From NCBI RefSeq assembly GCF_900115175.1, contig NZ_FOYV01000002.1:1-64000 (forward strand): a stretch of DNA of 64,000 nucleotides. Reading direction: 5' to 3'. Under the pieces are notes generated by a model. That model was not told the origin of the DNA. It saw nothing but the letters and a program-made list of their open reading frames with translations, and searched no databases. Of the stretch, positions 7,753 through 19,746 are shown piece by piece. Made by a program: the position numbers and the translations under genes. This DNA comes from Marinobacter gudaonensis (GTDB lineage Bacteria > Pseudomonadota > Gammaproteobacteria > Pseudomonadales > Oleiphilaceae). Each line of letters opens with the position of its first letter. Positions within the stretch are counted from its first letter, which is position 1.

Positions 7753-8643
7753 ATGCTCGAACAAATCTCTTTGATACCGGAAAATCTGGCCCTGCCGGCT
7801 TCCCTGTTGCGGCCCCTCGTCAGTACGGCCCTGCTGATCCTGGCCATTATCATCATGCGGACGCTGACGGCCCGGTTCATTCGCCGGAGCGTGGCTTCCT
7901 CAGAGCTGCGCGGTCGCCTGCTGGTGAACTTCCGCAACGGCTTCCTGCTACTCGGCGTTCTGGGTGTGGCGCTGATCTGGGGCGACCAGATTCGTTCCCT
8001 GGCGCTGTCGATTGTCGCGATTGCCGTCGCTTTTGTGGTGGCAACCAAGGAGCTGATCCTGTGCATCTCCGGGGCCATCCTGAAAAGCGGCGCTGGCTCG
8101 TTCAACCTGGGAGATCGGATACAGATCAAGGATTTCCGGGGCGACGTGATCGACCAGACCCTGCTGGCCACCACCATCCTGGAGGTGGGGCCAGGCAAAA
8201 CAGGGCATCAACGAACGGGTCGGATGATTGTTCTGCCCAATGCCCTGTTTGTCTCGGAACCGGTGATTAACGAGAGTTTCACTGACCACTGGGATTTCCA
8301 CGTGTTCACCGTGCCGTTCAAGCGCGAGGACGATTGGCAGGGTGCCCAGAAGGCGCTACTGGAGGCGGCCAATAGGCAGTGTGCGCCCTACCTTGAGGCA
8401 GTGCGCAAATACATGAAGAAAGTGGGCGTCTCGCGGGGGCTGGAAGTGCCATCGGTGGACCCGAGGGTGACCATCCAGGCGCCGGTCGCGAGCGAAATCC
8501 ATCTGGTGGTGCGGCTGCCAGCCAAGTCCGGCCAGCGCAGCTACATCGAGCAGGCCATCCTCTCCGAAGTCTTCTCCAACGCCGACTTCTCAAAAAAGAA
8601 AGCCGGAGAGCGCACGGAAGACAACGGCGAGGACGACGCTTAG
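7753..8643 (+). CDS. Small-conductance mechanosensitive channel (MscS family)
   Basis: A 296-aa membrane protein with about three N-terminal helices (near residues 18-38, 57-76 and 80-108) followed by the MscS beta domain. The NLGDRIQIKDFRGDV segment just after the third helix marks the start of that domain. It is expected to open on membrane tension during hypo-osmotic shock. The C-terminus is charged (KKKAGERTEDNGEDD). The start is preceded by AGGA. It converges with the TPP enzyme gene. Confidence 0.85.
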   Translation: MLEQISLIPENLALPASLLRPLVSTALLILAIIIMRTLTARFIRRSVASSELRGRLLVNFRNGFLLLGVLGVALIWGDQIRSLALSIVAIAVAFVVATKELILCISGAILKSGAGSFNLGDRIQIKDFRGDVIDQTLLATTILEVGPGKTGHQRTGRMIVLPNALFVSEPVINESFTDHWDFHVFTVPFKREDDWQGAQKALLEAANRQCAPYLEAVRKYMKKVGVSRGLEVPSVDPRVTIQAPVASEIHLVVRLPAKSGQRSYIEQAILSEVFSNADFSKKKAGERTEDNGEDDA

Positions 8644-8653
8644 GCCAGTTTAC

Positions 8654-10312
8654 TCAGGGCGCCAGCTTGCGCTTCAGCGCCCGCGATACCGACACCGGCA
8701 GGCTTGGCAACGCCCGCAGCATCCAGGGCAGCACCCGGCGTTTCACGCCGCTGAGAGATTCCGGAATCATCGCCTCAATCAGATGCGGCCCCGGCATGCG
8801 CTGGGCGTATTCCAGAGCCTTGGCCATTTCCTCGGCGCTGTGCACGCGCACGCCATGCACACCCATGCCGTTGGCCATTTCCGCAAAGTTGATCACCGGG
8901 CCGCGCAGGTCCAGCTGGGATTTGGCCTTGTTACCCACTTCCTCAGCACCCACCCGCTCCAGCTCGATGTTCAGCACCGAGTAGGAGGCGTTGTTGAAGA
9001 TGATGGAGGTAACGTTCAGTTGTTCCCGCGCCATGGTCCACAGGGCCTGGATGGTGTACATGGCGGTGCCATCACCGATCAGGGCGATTACCGGCCGGTC
9101 CGGGCAGGCCACGGCGGCGCCCACGGCGTTGGGCAGGCCCTGGCCGATGGCGCCACCGGTGAGGGTGAGCATGTCGTGGCGGGGGGCGCCTGCGGTCATC
9201 ACCGAGAGCATGAGGCTGGAGGTGATGCCCTCGTCCACAATGATGGCGTTCTCCGGCATCAGCTCGCCCACGGCCTTGCAGACTTTTTCAGCAGTGAGTT
9301 TGCCGCGGGGGCGGCCCGGGCGTTTGGCCGGTTGCAGCACCGGCTGGGCTTGGCTGGCGCCCACGGCCTCGTTCAGTTTGTTGAGGCTGGCCAGGATGTC
9401 CTGGTCCGGCGCGGCCAGGGTATGCACCTCGCAGGACTCCGGTACCAGATAGCTCTTCTTGCCGGGGTAGGCAAAGAACGAGACGGGCGCCTTGGCGTCC
9501 ACCAGGATCAGCTGTTCCACATCGGTGAGCTGTACCGTGGCCAGTTCGGCCAGGTAGGCCAACCTCTCAATGTAGGGTAGCCCCGAACCCCGCTCCATGC
9601 GGGTGGGAAAGGTTTCCGCCAGCAACGTTACGCCGCTGTGGGCGGCCAGCTTGGCGGCTGCCAGCATGCTTGGCTCCCGCAGGGAGTGGCCGCCCATCAG
9701 CAGCGCGGTCTTCTTGCCGGAGCGAATGGCCTTGGCAATGGCTTCCACGGTGGCATCGTCCGCGGGCTCAGGTGTTGGCGGCGCCACAGGCGCGCTGGGC
9801 ACACCGCCCTCGCCCCAGGAGACATCGGCCGGGAGGATCAGCGTAGCCACCTGGCCGGGTGCGGTGCGGGCGGCCGCGATGGCCTCGGCGGCGTCCTGGC
9901 ACAGGGTTTCGGTGCTCTTGGCGGTACGCACAAACCCCGGGGAGACGTTGCGGGCCACGGTCTCAATGTCTGACTGCAGCTGGGCGTCGTACTTCACGTG
10001 GTAGGTGGCGTGGTCGCCCACAATGTTCAGCACCGGCACCTTGCCCTTGCGGGCGTTGTGCAGGTTGGCCAGGCCGTTGCCCAGCCCGCAGCCCAGGTGC
10101 AGGAGGGTGGCGGCCGGCTTGTCGGCCATGCGGGCGTAGCCGTCGGCAGCACCGGTGGCCACCCCCTCGAACAGGGCCAGCACGGCCCGCATCTTCGGCT
10201 CGTCATCCAGGGCCGCCACAAAGTGCATCTCGCTGGTGCCGGGGTTGCTGAAGCACACCTCCACGCCGGCATCCACCAGGGTTTTCATCAGGGCTTGTGC
10301 GCCGTTTGTCAT
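8654..10312 (-). CDS. Thiamine-pyrophosphate enzyme, acetolactate synthase/benzoylformate decarboxylase-like
   Basis: A 552-aa TPP enzyme. The N-terminal PYR domain begins with SNPGTSEMHFV and holds the catalytic Glu49 in LALFEGVATGAADGYARM. A central domain follows, then the C-terminal PP domain with GDGT...NN, the Mg-TPP binding motif (GDGTAMYTIQ to FNNASYS). Databases often call this group acetolactate synthase large subunit, but there is no ilvH small subunit nearby and the NPGTSE start is shared with decarboxylases, so a role in branched-chain biosynthesis is doubtful. It lies 58 bases downstream of the FAD dehydrogenase, probably in one operon. A good GGGAG site precedes the ATG. Confidence 0.82.
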   Translation of the reverse strand: MTNGAQALMKTLVDAGVEVCFSNPGTSEMHFVAALDDEPKMRAVLALFEGVATGAADGYARMADKPAATLLHLGCGLGNGLANLHNARKGKVPVLNIVGDHATYHVKYDAQLQSDIETVARNVSPGFVRTAKSTETLCQDAAEAIAAARTAPGQVATLILPADVSWGEGGVPSAPVAPPTPEPADDATVEAIAKAIRSGKKTALLMGGHSLREPSMLAAAKLAAHSGVTLLAETFPTRMERGSGLPYIERLAYLAELATVQLTDVEQLILVDAKAPVSFFAYPGKKSYLVPESCEVHTLAAPDQDILASLNKLNEAVGASQAQPVLQPAKRPGRPRGKLTAEKVCKAVGELMPENAIIVDEGITSSLMLSVMTAGAPRHDMLTLTGGAIGQGLPNAVGAAVACPDRPVIALIGDGTAMYTIQALWTMAREQLNVTSIIFNNASYSVLNIELERVGAEEVGNKAKSQLDLRGPVINFAEMANGMGVHGVRVHSAEEMAKALEYAQRMPGPHLIEAMIPESLSGVKRRVLPWMLRALPSLPVSVSRALKRKLAP

Positions 10313-10370
10313 TGTTGTTCTCCCGCCTTTGAAAATTCGAGTGTTCGGTTAAGTACGCCGGCCATGGTGT

Positions 10371-11984
10371 TCAGCCGCCCGCCACAATGGCGCGTACCGC
10401 CGCCCGGGCTGTCAGGATGCAGCCGGGCAAAAAGGTGCCTTCCAGGGAGCGCTTGCCGTTGGCGCCACCGCCGCCGAAACCGGCCGCTTCGCCCACGCAG
10501 TACAGGCCTGGCACCGGCGAGCCCCCGGCGTTCAGGATGCGGCTCTGCAGATCGGTTTGCAGGCCGCCCAGGCTCTTGCGGGTAATCAGCTGCATGCGGA
10601 TGGCAATGTAGGGGCCGGCACCGGATTTCTGTAACGGCGCGGGCTTGCAGGTGCGAAGTCGGTCTGGCTTCCATTCCCGGGCGTGCTGGATCATGCGGAT
10701 CTGGGCGTCGTTGTGCAGGCTGGTGCCGTTGGTGAAGTTGGCATCGAAGGCATCCGCCGTGGCCTGCAGCGTTGCCGGGCTGACATCGTGGGAACAGGTC
10801 AGCGCATTCATCTTACCCGCCAGCTCGGCCAGGCTGTCTGCCACCAGGAAATCCCGGCTTTCGTGCTGCATCTGCCGAACCAGGTTGTGGTTGCCCAGCA
10901 GCAGCTCTTTCACGAACTGAGGGAACTGCTTGTCGCGAATGCGGGCGTTGTGCTCGGCACCGGAAATGGCAAACTCCTTGGCGGCAATGCGCCAGTTGAG
11001 CAGGTGCCATGTCCAGGGTTTTTCCTGTTCGGCCACCCGCTGGCACAGCCAGTGGGTATCAAACCCGGTAACCAGAGGTTCGGGGCCAATGCGCTCGCCC
11101 CGGTGGTTCAGCCACAGGGCGGATTTGCAGGGGATGGTGGAAAGCCCATGGCCGGGGAAATGCGGGTACGGGTGCGCGAACCCCGCCGCGTAGTTCCACA
11201 TTTCGCCGGCGTGGGTAATCTGCCCTTTGAGATGGTCGGCCACCCAGTGATGCATGCGGCCGTCGGCGTAAGGGTGGGCGCCGTTCAGCATCTGCGTGGG
11301 CATCGGGCGATCCGCCGGCCAGTTGGCGCGGCATTCCTCGTGGCTGCCGTTGATGCCGCCGGTGGCCATGACGACTGCAGGCGCCGCCAAGGTCACTTCC
11401 TCGCCGTCGGCTTCGTTGATCGCCAGGGCCCCGCACACGCGGCCGGCCTGGTGATCCAGCGCGGTGATGCGGTGCCCGTGCAGCAGAGTCAGCCGGCCTG
11501 CCGTGTTTTCGCGGTGAAGCGCGGCCATCAGGCAAGACACCAGTTCCCTGGCCGTGCCCCAGACCACATGGTAGCGGGGCAACCGGTTACCGTCGCCAAA
11601 CCGGCCCCGCTCCACCCAGTTAACCGCCGGCAGGAATTTGATGCCTTCGTTGCGGAGCCAGTCGTAAACCTCGGTACGGGAATGCTCCACGTAATAGCGG
11701 GCCCATTGCAGCGGCCATTCGTCGTCTTCAGACAGTTCCGCAAAACTGAGCCAGTCCTGCAGGGCGATCTCGGGGGTGTCGGCGATCTTCATTCGTGCCT
11801 GAAGCGGGGTGCCTACCAGGGCCATGCCGCCGAAGGCCCAGCGGGCCAGGCCACCGATTCTCTCGGGGGTATCCCGGTCGGCCAGGGTGACGGATTTGCC
11901 CGCCCTCAGCGCCTCGAGCGCCGTTACAATGCCCGCGAGGCCACCTCCGATCACCACAATGTCCGAAGAGAGTGTCTTGGCCAT
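10371..11984 (-). CDS. FAD-binding dehydrogenase (KstD/fumarate-reductase-like, COG3573 type)
   Basis: A 537-aa flavoprotein. The N-terminal FAD-binding motif VVIGGGLAGIVTALEA is at about residues 10-25. The C-terminal GEAAGFGGGGANGKRSLEG segment closes the FAD site, as in the FAD_binding_2 superfamily that includes 3-ketosteroid dehydrogenases and fumarate reductases. No signal peptide. It is the first gene of a likely two-gene operon with the TPP enzyme and is divergent from an AraC-type regulator, suggesting a regulated catabolic pathway. Substrate not identifiable from sequence. Confidence 0.82.
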   Translation of the reverse strand: MAKTLSSDIVVIGGGLAGIVTALEALRAGKSVTLADRDTPERIGGLARWAFGGMALVGTPLQARMKIADTPEIALQDWLSFAELSEDDEWPLQWARYYVEHSRTEVYDWLRNEGIKFLPAVNWVERGRFGDGNRLPRYHVVWGTARELVSCLMAALHRENTAGRLTLLHGHRITALDHQAGRVCGALAINEADGEEVTLAAPAVVMATGGINGSHEECRANWPADRPMPTQMLNGAHPYADGRMHHWVADHLKGQITHAGEMWNYAAGFAHPYPHFPGHGLSTIPCKSALWLNHRGERIGPEPLVTGFDTHWLCQRVAEQEKPWTWHLLNWRIAAKEFAISGAEHNARIRDKQFPQFVKELLLGNHNLVRQMQHESRDFLVADSLAELAGKMNALTCSHDVSPATLQATADAFDANFTNGTSLHNDAQIRMIQHAREWKPDRLRTCKPAPLQKSGAGPYIAIRMQLITRKSLGGLQTDLQSRILNAGGSPVPGLYCVGEAAGFGGGGANGKRSLEGTFLPGCILTARAAVRAIVAGG

Positions 11985-12047
11985 AATCTGAATCCGCTCG
12001 CCACGTTGTTGTTGTCAGCGTCAAAGATATACCGCTACCATGGCTTT

Positions 12048-12089
12048 AAAATTGACCTCATAGGCCAGAAAAATTGACATTAGAGGCCA
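12048..12089. promoter_or_regulatory. Direct repeat with 22-base period, probable AraC-type operator
   Basis: Two 20-base copies, AAAATTGACCTCATAGGCCA (12048-12067) and AAAATTGACATTAGAGGCCA (12070-12089), match at 17 of 20 positions. The 22-base spacing is two helical turns, as in AraC-family half-sites. They lie between the divergent FAD dehydrogenase and araC-type genes and overlap the proposed TTG start of the regulator. Confidence 0.6.
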
Positions 12090-13084
12090 CGGTTTCCATT
12101 GGCTGGGTGAATACGGTGATCAGCGCGGCGGAGCGACTCTCGGTAACGGCCGATCACCTGCTTGCTGAGGCAGGCATCCCAGCCTCCGCCAATGAGCTGG
12201 AACGCTGGCCCATTGATGACATCACCCGGCTCTGGCATGCGGCGGAACGCTGCACCGGAGACCCGGGCTTCGGCCTGAAGGTGGGCGCGGAGTTCTCCCC
12301 CATGAGCATCAGCGGCGTGGGGTTCGCGCTCCAGTCCGCGGCCACGCTGCGCGAGGCCATTGTGATGGTGCAGCGCTTCCAGCGGCTGATCTCCGATGGC
12401 GGCCGTTTCCAGGTGGTAGCAGGCAATGCCGCCACCTGGCTGGTGTACCATCCTCGCCAGGGCCGGCTGGCGTTCAGCCCCCATCAGATTGAGGCGGTGC
12501 TGGCGTCGGTGGTGGGTTTTGGCAGCTGGGTGACCGGCACCCGCATGCAGCCAGCGCGGGTGCAATTCAGCCAGCCACGGCTTGGGCCTCTGGCGGGTTA
12601 TCAAACGGTGTTTCACTGCCCGGTGGAATTCGAGCAGGCCTTCAGTGGCATCCTGGTAGACAACGCCGTTCTGGATCAGCCCCTGCCCCAGGCCGACCCG
12701 CAACTGGCCCAGCTGCATGAGCGCTATACCACCGCGCGCCTGGCAGCGCTGTCCATGAACAGCGCCTCGGCGCCCGAACTCAGGCGCTGGCTGGCTGCCC
12801 GAATCGGGCCGGTGCTACCCCGCAGGGCAGACGCTGCGGCGGCTCTGGGCATCAGCGAACGCACCCTGGCCCGACGCCTGAAAGATCAGGGCCACACGTT
12901 CGACCAACTGCTGGACGACGTTCGGCGCGAGCGGGCACTGCATGCGGTGGCCAGCACCGATACACCCCTGCCTGAGATCGCCGAAGCCCTGGGCTTTGCC
13001 GAAGTCAGCACCTTTTACCGCGCTTTCCAGCGCTGGACCGGCCTGCCGCCGGTGCGCTGGCGCAAGCAGCGGACACATAACTAG
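12074..13084 (+). CDS. AraC-family transcriptional regulator (arabinose-binding-like N domain)
   Basis: A 336-aa regulator of the OruR/ArgR-like AraC group: a large N-terminal sensing domain (about residues 20-210) and a C-terminal double helix-turn-helix domain. The C-terminal domain carries AAAALGISERTLARRLKDQG (first HTH) and IAEALGFAEVSTFYRAFQRWTG (second HTH). The start is uncertain: TTG 12074 gives a family-like N-terminus but lies inside the direct repeat; GTG 12107 is the alternative. It likely controls the divergent FAD dehydrogenase/TPP enzyme operon and itself. Confidence 0.85.
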   Translation: MTLEATVSIGWVNTVISAAERLSVTADHLLAEAGIPASANELERWPIDDITRLWHAAERCTGDPGFGLKVGAEFSPMSISGVGFALQSAATLREAIVMVQRFQRLISDGGRFQVVAGNAATWLVYHPRQGRLAFSPHQIEAVLASVVGFGSWVTGTRMQPARVQFSQPRLGPLAGYQTVFHCPVEFEQAFSGILVDNAVLDQPLPQADPQLAQLHERYTTARLAALSMNSASAPELRRWLAARIGPVLPRRADAAAALGISERTLARRLKDQGHTFDQLLDDVRRERALHAVASTDTPLPEIAEALGFAEVSTFYRAFQRWTGLPPVRWRKQRTHN

Positions 13085-13116
13085 AGCAATCGAACTGCAA
13101 CAGAAAGATCACTGAC

Positions 13117-13149
13117 CTGTCACCTCGGTGACACGGCACTGTCACCTGC
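13117..13149 (+). promoter_or_regulatory. Pho-box-like repeat upstream of ptxA
   Basis: Three consecutive 11-base units read CTGTCACCTCG, GTGACACGGCA and CTGTCACCTGC. The outer two carry CTGTCA exactly and the middle matches four of six. PhoB binds CTGTCA repeats spaced 11 bases. The site ends about 63 bases before the ptxA start, leaving room for a -10 element near CATTGT (13165-13170). Confidence 0.68.
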
Positions 13150-13212
13150 CGGGCATACCTTTGCATTGTAAGTCGCAATCAAGCGCGCTTATTCATTGCA
13201 AAAGGTGATCTT

Positions 13213-15781
<2,569 letters not shown>

Positions 15782-15790
15782 GGACAATGG

Positions 15791-16801
15791 ATGAAACCCA
15801 GAGTTGTAATAACCCACCGGGTGCACGAGGACGTTCTTTCTAAACTGGCACACCACTGTGAACTGGTCACTAATCAGTCCAACGCCACCCTGCCGGCAGA
15901 TTCGGTGCGCGCCCGCGTGGCCACCGCCGACGCCATGATGGCCTTCATGCCGGACACCGTCGGGGAGGAATTCCTGCGGGCCTGCCCGAACCTGAAAGTC
16001 ATCGGCGCAGCCCTAAAGGGCTTTGACAATTTCAACGTGGAAGCCTGTACCCGCCACGGCGTGTGGCTCACTTTTGTGCCCGACCTGCTGACGGTGCCCA
16101 CGGCGGAGTTGACCATTGGCCTGACGGTTGGTTTGACCCGCCAGGTGCGTGGGGCCGACGAATTTGTCCGCTCCGGCGAATTTCGGGGCTGGCAACCGAG
16201 GTTCTATGGCCTTGGAGTAGAAGGCAGCACTATCGGCATTGTCGGCATGGGCGCCATCGGCCAGGCCGTGGCCAGTCGGTTCCGAGGCTGGGGCGCAGAG
16301 CTGCTCTACGCGCAACCCGAAGCGCTGAATGCGGCGAAGGAATCTCAGCTGGGCGTCAGCCGGGTCAGCCTGGAGGCTCTGCTGGCTCGTGCAGACATTG
16401 TTATCCTGGCATTGGCCCTGAACGAGCACACGCTCCACACCATCAACGCCGACCGCCTGGCACAGCTGAAACCTGGCGCCTTCCTGGTCAACCCCTGTCG
16501 CGGCTCGGTGGTGGACGAACAGGCCGTGTCGGTGGCACTGGAATCCGGGCAGCTTGGAGGCTATGCCGCAGATGTCTTCGAGATGGAGGACTGGGCCCGG
16601 GCCGACCGGCCACGGCAGATTAACACTGCCCTTCTGTCCCATCCCAACACGCTGTTCACCGCGCACATTGGCTCGGCCGTTCGGGAAGTGCGCCGGGCCA
16701 TTGAACACCGCGCCGCCGATAACATCCTGCAGGCCCTTGCCGGCGAGCGACCAATGGATGCCATCAACACGCCTGCCGGCGGCGAGGGCACCGCATGCTG
16801 A
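15791..16801 (+). CDS. ptxD: Phosphite (phosphonate) dehydrogenase
   Basis: NAD-dependent oxidation of phosphite to phosphate. At 336 aa it has the same length and residue numbering as the Pseudomonas stutzeri enzyme as I recall it. All known active-site residues are present: Lys76 in ALKGFDN, Arg237 in [10 protein letters not shown], Glu266 in [10 protein letters not shown] and His292 in TAHIGSAVR. The dinucleotide motif GMGAIG is at 152-157. The odd point is the cofactor-specificity position: the stutzeri enzyme has Glu175-Ala176, here Gln175-Pro176, so NAD/NADP preference may differ. The gene sits between transporter and regulator genes of the same pathway. Confidence 0.95.
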   Translation: MKPRVVITHRVHEDVLSKLAHHCELVTNQSNATLPADSVRARVATADAMMAFMPDTVGEEFLRACPNLKVIGAALKGFDNFNVEACTRHGVWLTFVPDLLTVPTAELTIGLTVGLTRQVRGADEFVRSGEFRGWQPRFYGLGVEGSTIGIVGMGAIGQAVASRFRGWGAELLYAQPEALNAAKESQLGVSRVSLEALLARADIVILALALNEHTLHTINADRLAQLKPGAFLVNPCRGSVVDEQAVSVALESGQLGGYAADVFEMEDWARADRPRQINTALLSHPNTLFTAHIGSAVREVRRAIEHRAADNILQALAGERPMDAINTPAGGEGTAC

Positions 16802-17655
16802 ACCTGGTCTGGCTCAGGAGCTTTCTGTCACTGGTCCGCCACCGGAGTTTTCAGGCCGCAGCAGACAGCCTCGGGATTGCCCAGCCCACGCTGTCCCAAC
16901 ACATCCAGAAGCTGGAGCAGCAGCTCGACGTAATGCTCGTTCTTCGTGGCAAAGCCCGCTGCGAGCCCACTCGCGCTGCGCTGGCACTGGTTCCATTCGC
17001 CGACAGCATGCTCCGGCTGGACCGGCAGGCCCGGGAGGCGGTTCACGGCTCCGGCATTCGGGTAGGCGCCAGTTCCAACATCGGCATTTACATGTTGCAG
17101 CCGAGCATTCGAGCGTTCCGGGATTCGCCCTCAGCGCCGGCGGTGGATCTGGTGATCGACACCAACCCGGCGATTGCCCGCCAGCTCTCCAATGGGGAGC
17201 TGGATGTAGCCGTCGTGGAGTGGTGGCAGCCAACACCTGGTTTCCGGACAATGAACTGGCGCCAGGAAGAATTGGTACTGATCGTGCCACCGGATCATCC
17301 GGCCGAAAACCTGACCGAAATTGACCGGGAAACGCTGGCGGGCATGACGCTACTGGGCGGCGAACCCGGCACAGGCACCGGCCGGGTGCTTGCGGAATTC
17401 TTTGGGCCGAACGGACCCTTCCCGAGCGTTTCCATGCAACTGGGTAGCACGGAAGCCGTAAAACAGGCCGTCAAGGCTGGTCTGGGCATCTCACTGGTTT
17501 TGGCAGCCTGCGTGCGGGAAGAAGTCCGCAATGGCAGCCTCAGGGCGATACCGGTCAGCGCTCCGGGCTTGGCCAAGCACCTGATGGTGGTGTGTCCGGA
17601 GGCCTTCGCCAACCACCCGCCGGTCACAAGCTTTGTCAGCCAGCTCTGCCACTGA
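16795..17655 (+). CDS. ptxE: LysR-type regulator of phosphite oxidation
   Basis: A 286-aa LysR-family protein with an N-terminal winged helix (residues 1-60, [21 protein letters not shown]) and a C-terminal effector domain. It overlaps the end of ptxD by seven bases and occupies the ptxE position of known ptx operons. It is placed last in the operon on the same strand, unlike the usual divergent LysR arrangement. Confidence 0.88.
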   Translation: MLNLVWLRSFLSLVRHRSFQAAADSLGIAQPTLSQHIQKLEQQLDVMLVLRGKARCEPTRAALALVPFADSMLRLDRQAREAVHGSGIRVGASSNIGIYMLQPSIRAFRDSPSAPAVDLVIDTNPAIARQLSNGELDVAVVEWWQPTPGFRTMNWRQEELVLIVPPDHPAENLTEIDRETLAGMTLLGGEPGTGTGRVLAEFFGPNGPFPSVSMQLGSTEAVKQAVKAGLGISLVLAACVREEVRNGSLRAIPVSAPGLAKHLMVVCPEAFANHPPVTSFVSQLCH

Positions 17656-17674
17656 TTCTCTGCCCTGGGGCAGG

Positions 17675-18346
17675 TTACCAGGGCAGTTCTTCACCATTGC
17701 TGTGCCAGAACGACCCGGTGTTCTCCAGGGTAAGTCCTTCTATGCGTGCCGCCAGGCCCTTGGCAGACTCCTCCGGGGTAATCAGGCCGCCGAAGTTCAC
17801 CATTCGGGTTTTAACGTAGCCCGGGTGCAATTGGGCCACGGCAATACCACGGGGCTTCAGGTCCATGGCCAGGGATTTGCCAAAGGCATTGAGGGCCGCC
17901 TTGGAGGCGCGGTAGCCGTAGCGGCCGCCCGAATCGTTATCGGCAATGGAGCCCATGCGGCTGGTGATGTTGGCAATCTTGCCTCCTGAGGGAATCAGGG
18001 AGACCAGCGCCTCGGCCACCCGCAAGGGAGCGTAGGCGTTGATTTCCATCTGGGTACGAATGGAGTCGAAATCGATGCTGCCGAGCTTTTCGTCCTGGAG
18101 CAGGCCGGCGTTGTTGATCAGCAGGTCGATGCTCTGGCCATCAAGTTCGCTGGTGAGCTTGCGAATGCCCGCGTCGGTGGTTACGTCCACGCCATCAATT
18201 ACCCGGGCTGCTACCTCAGTGAGCTCGCCGGAGGACTGGCGGCACACGCCGATTACCTGCCAGCCTTCGCCCGCGTAATGGCGGGCAAGCTCCAGACCGA
18301 TGCCCCGGTTGGCGCCAGTGATGATTACGGTTCTCTTGTCTGTCAT
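17675..18346 (-). CDS. Short-chain dehydrogenase/reductase
   Basis: A 223-aa classical SDR. The cofactor motif TGANRGIG is near residue 10, NNAG near residue 80, the catalytic Ser in ITSRMGS and the Tyr-x3-Lys in GYRASKAAL. It converges with ptxE and is divergent from an ECF sigma gene. Substrate cannot be told from sequence. Confidence 0.87.
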   Translation of the reverse strand: MTDKRTVIITGANRGIGLELARHYAGEGWQVIGVCRQSSGELTEVAARVIDGVDVTTDAGIRKLTSELDGQSIDLLINNAGLLQDEKLGSIDFDSIRTQMEINAYAPLRVAEALVSLIPSGGKIANITSRMGSIADNDSGGRYGYRASKAALNAFGKSLAMDLKPRGIAVAQLHPGYVKTRMVNFGGLITPEESAKGLAARIEGLTLENTGSFWHSNGEELPW

Positions 18347-18436
18347 GGAAACCTCCTGCGTTTTGGTAAAGACTGTCGAGTACGAGAAACGCCGGGCGGC
18401 CGTTCACCTTTCGGGCCGCGAAAACGGGATACCACG

Positions 18437-19669
18437 ATGATTACCGATGACCAATGGATTGGGCAAATCTACCAGCAACAGTCACGCCGGGTGCTCTCCA
18501 CCCTGATCCGCCTGCTTGGGGATTTCTCATTGGCGGAAGAGTGCATGCAGGAGGCCTTTGCCGCCGCCGTTCGACAATGGCCAGTTGACGGCATTCCTGA
18601 TAATCCTGCCGCCTGGCTCATACGCACCGGCCAACGCCGGGGAATCGACCAGATTCGCAAAGCGCAGACCGCGCGCAGCTATTCCCACCTCGTAGCCGAA
18701 CCCGAGACCGACGATCCCGAGACCGATGAAGAAACCATCAATGATGATCAACTCCGGTTGCTGTTCACCTGCTGCCACCCGGCCCTCTCACTGGACGCCA
18801 GAATTGCCCTTACCCTGCGCGAAATGTGCGGGCTGACCACCGAGCAGGTGGCCAGCGGCCTGCTGCAGAAACCCGCCACCCTGGCCCAACGGATTGTCCG
18901 GGCCAAGCGCAAGATCCGGGACGCAGGCATTCCCTATGAGGTGCCTGAGGCGAAGGAACTGCCCGAACGCCTGCCCGGCGTTCTACGGGTAATCTACCTG
19001 GTATTCAACGAGGGTTATTCCCGCAGCGACGGCGATCAGGTTGTTGATGTTCAGCTTTCCTCCGAGGCCATTCGCCTGGCCGAAGTACTGGCCCGACTCC
19101 TGCCGGATGGGGAAGTGTTTGGCCTGCTCGCCCTGATGCTGCTGCAGAGGTCCCGGGATAAGGCCCGCCAGGATGCCGGGGGCAACCTGATTACCCTGGA
19201 AAATCAGGACCGCTCCCTGTGGGATCGTGCCAGCATCGATTCCGGGTTTCGTTGGCTCGAAGCCGCTCTGGACCGCACACCGACCGGACCGTACACCCTG
19301 CAGGCGTCGATTGCCGCTGTCCACGCAGACGCCGATACTCCCGGAGAAACCGATTGGGCCCGCATTGTCCGCCTGTACAACGCGCTCTACCAGCAGCAAC
19401 CATCACCGGTGATTGCGCTGAACCGGGCCGTGGCTGTTGCCATGCGGGACTCACCCGCTGTCGGCCTGGAAATGCTGGAGACGTTGATGGGCCAGCGGGC
19501 GATGGCCGGCTATCACCTGTTTCACGCGGCTCGCGCCGACCTGCAACGCCGTAGCGGCCATACCGAAGACGCCCGGCAATCGTACCAGCGGGCTCTTGCG
19601 CTCGTGTCCCAGGGGCCCGAGCGTCGGTTTCTTGAGCGCAGACTGGCAGAGCTCGAAAAATCACCCTGA
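18437..19669 (+). CDS. ECF42-type RNA polymerase sigma factor with C-terminal TPR-like extension
   Basis: A 410-aa protein with sigma-70 region 2 (about residues 10-75, LLGDFSLAEECMQEAFAAA) and region 4 (about 110-165, LREMCGLTTEQVASGLLQKPATLAQRIVRAK). A long helical C-terminal domain (about 190-405) replaces a separate anti-sigma factor. This layout is the ECF42 group, which is encoded with DGPF/YCII-type proteins as here. The start is taken at 18437; a longer frame from 18278 would run antisense through the SDR gene. Confidence 0.87.
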   Translation: MITDDQWIGQIYQQQSRRVLSTLIRLLGDFSLAEECMQEAFAAAVRQWPVDGIPDNPAAWLIRTGQRRGIDQIRKAQTARSYSHLVAEPETDDPETDEETINDDQLRLLFTCCHPALSLDARIALTLREMCGLTTEQVASGLLQKPATLAQRIVRAKRKIRDAGIPYEVPEAKELPERLPGVLRVIYLVFNEGYSRSDGDQVVDVQLSSEAIRLAEVLARLLPDGEVFGLLALMLLQRSRDKARQDAGGNLITLENQDRSLWDRASIDSGFRWLEAALDRTPTGPYTLQASIAAVHADADTPGETDWARIVRLYNALYQQQPSPVIALNRAVAVAMRDSPAVGLEMLETLMGQRAMAGYHLFHAARADLQRRSGHTEDARQSYQRALALVSQGPERRFLERRLAELEKSP

Positions 19670-19746
19670 TTTCTTACCCCCTGTCGATTTCCGCGCCAGC
19701 CATACGACTACCTCTCAGAACACCACCAAGAAACGGAGGATCACCC

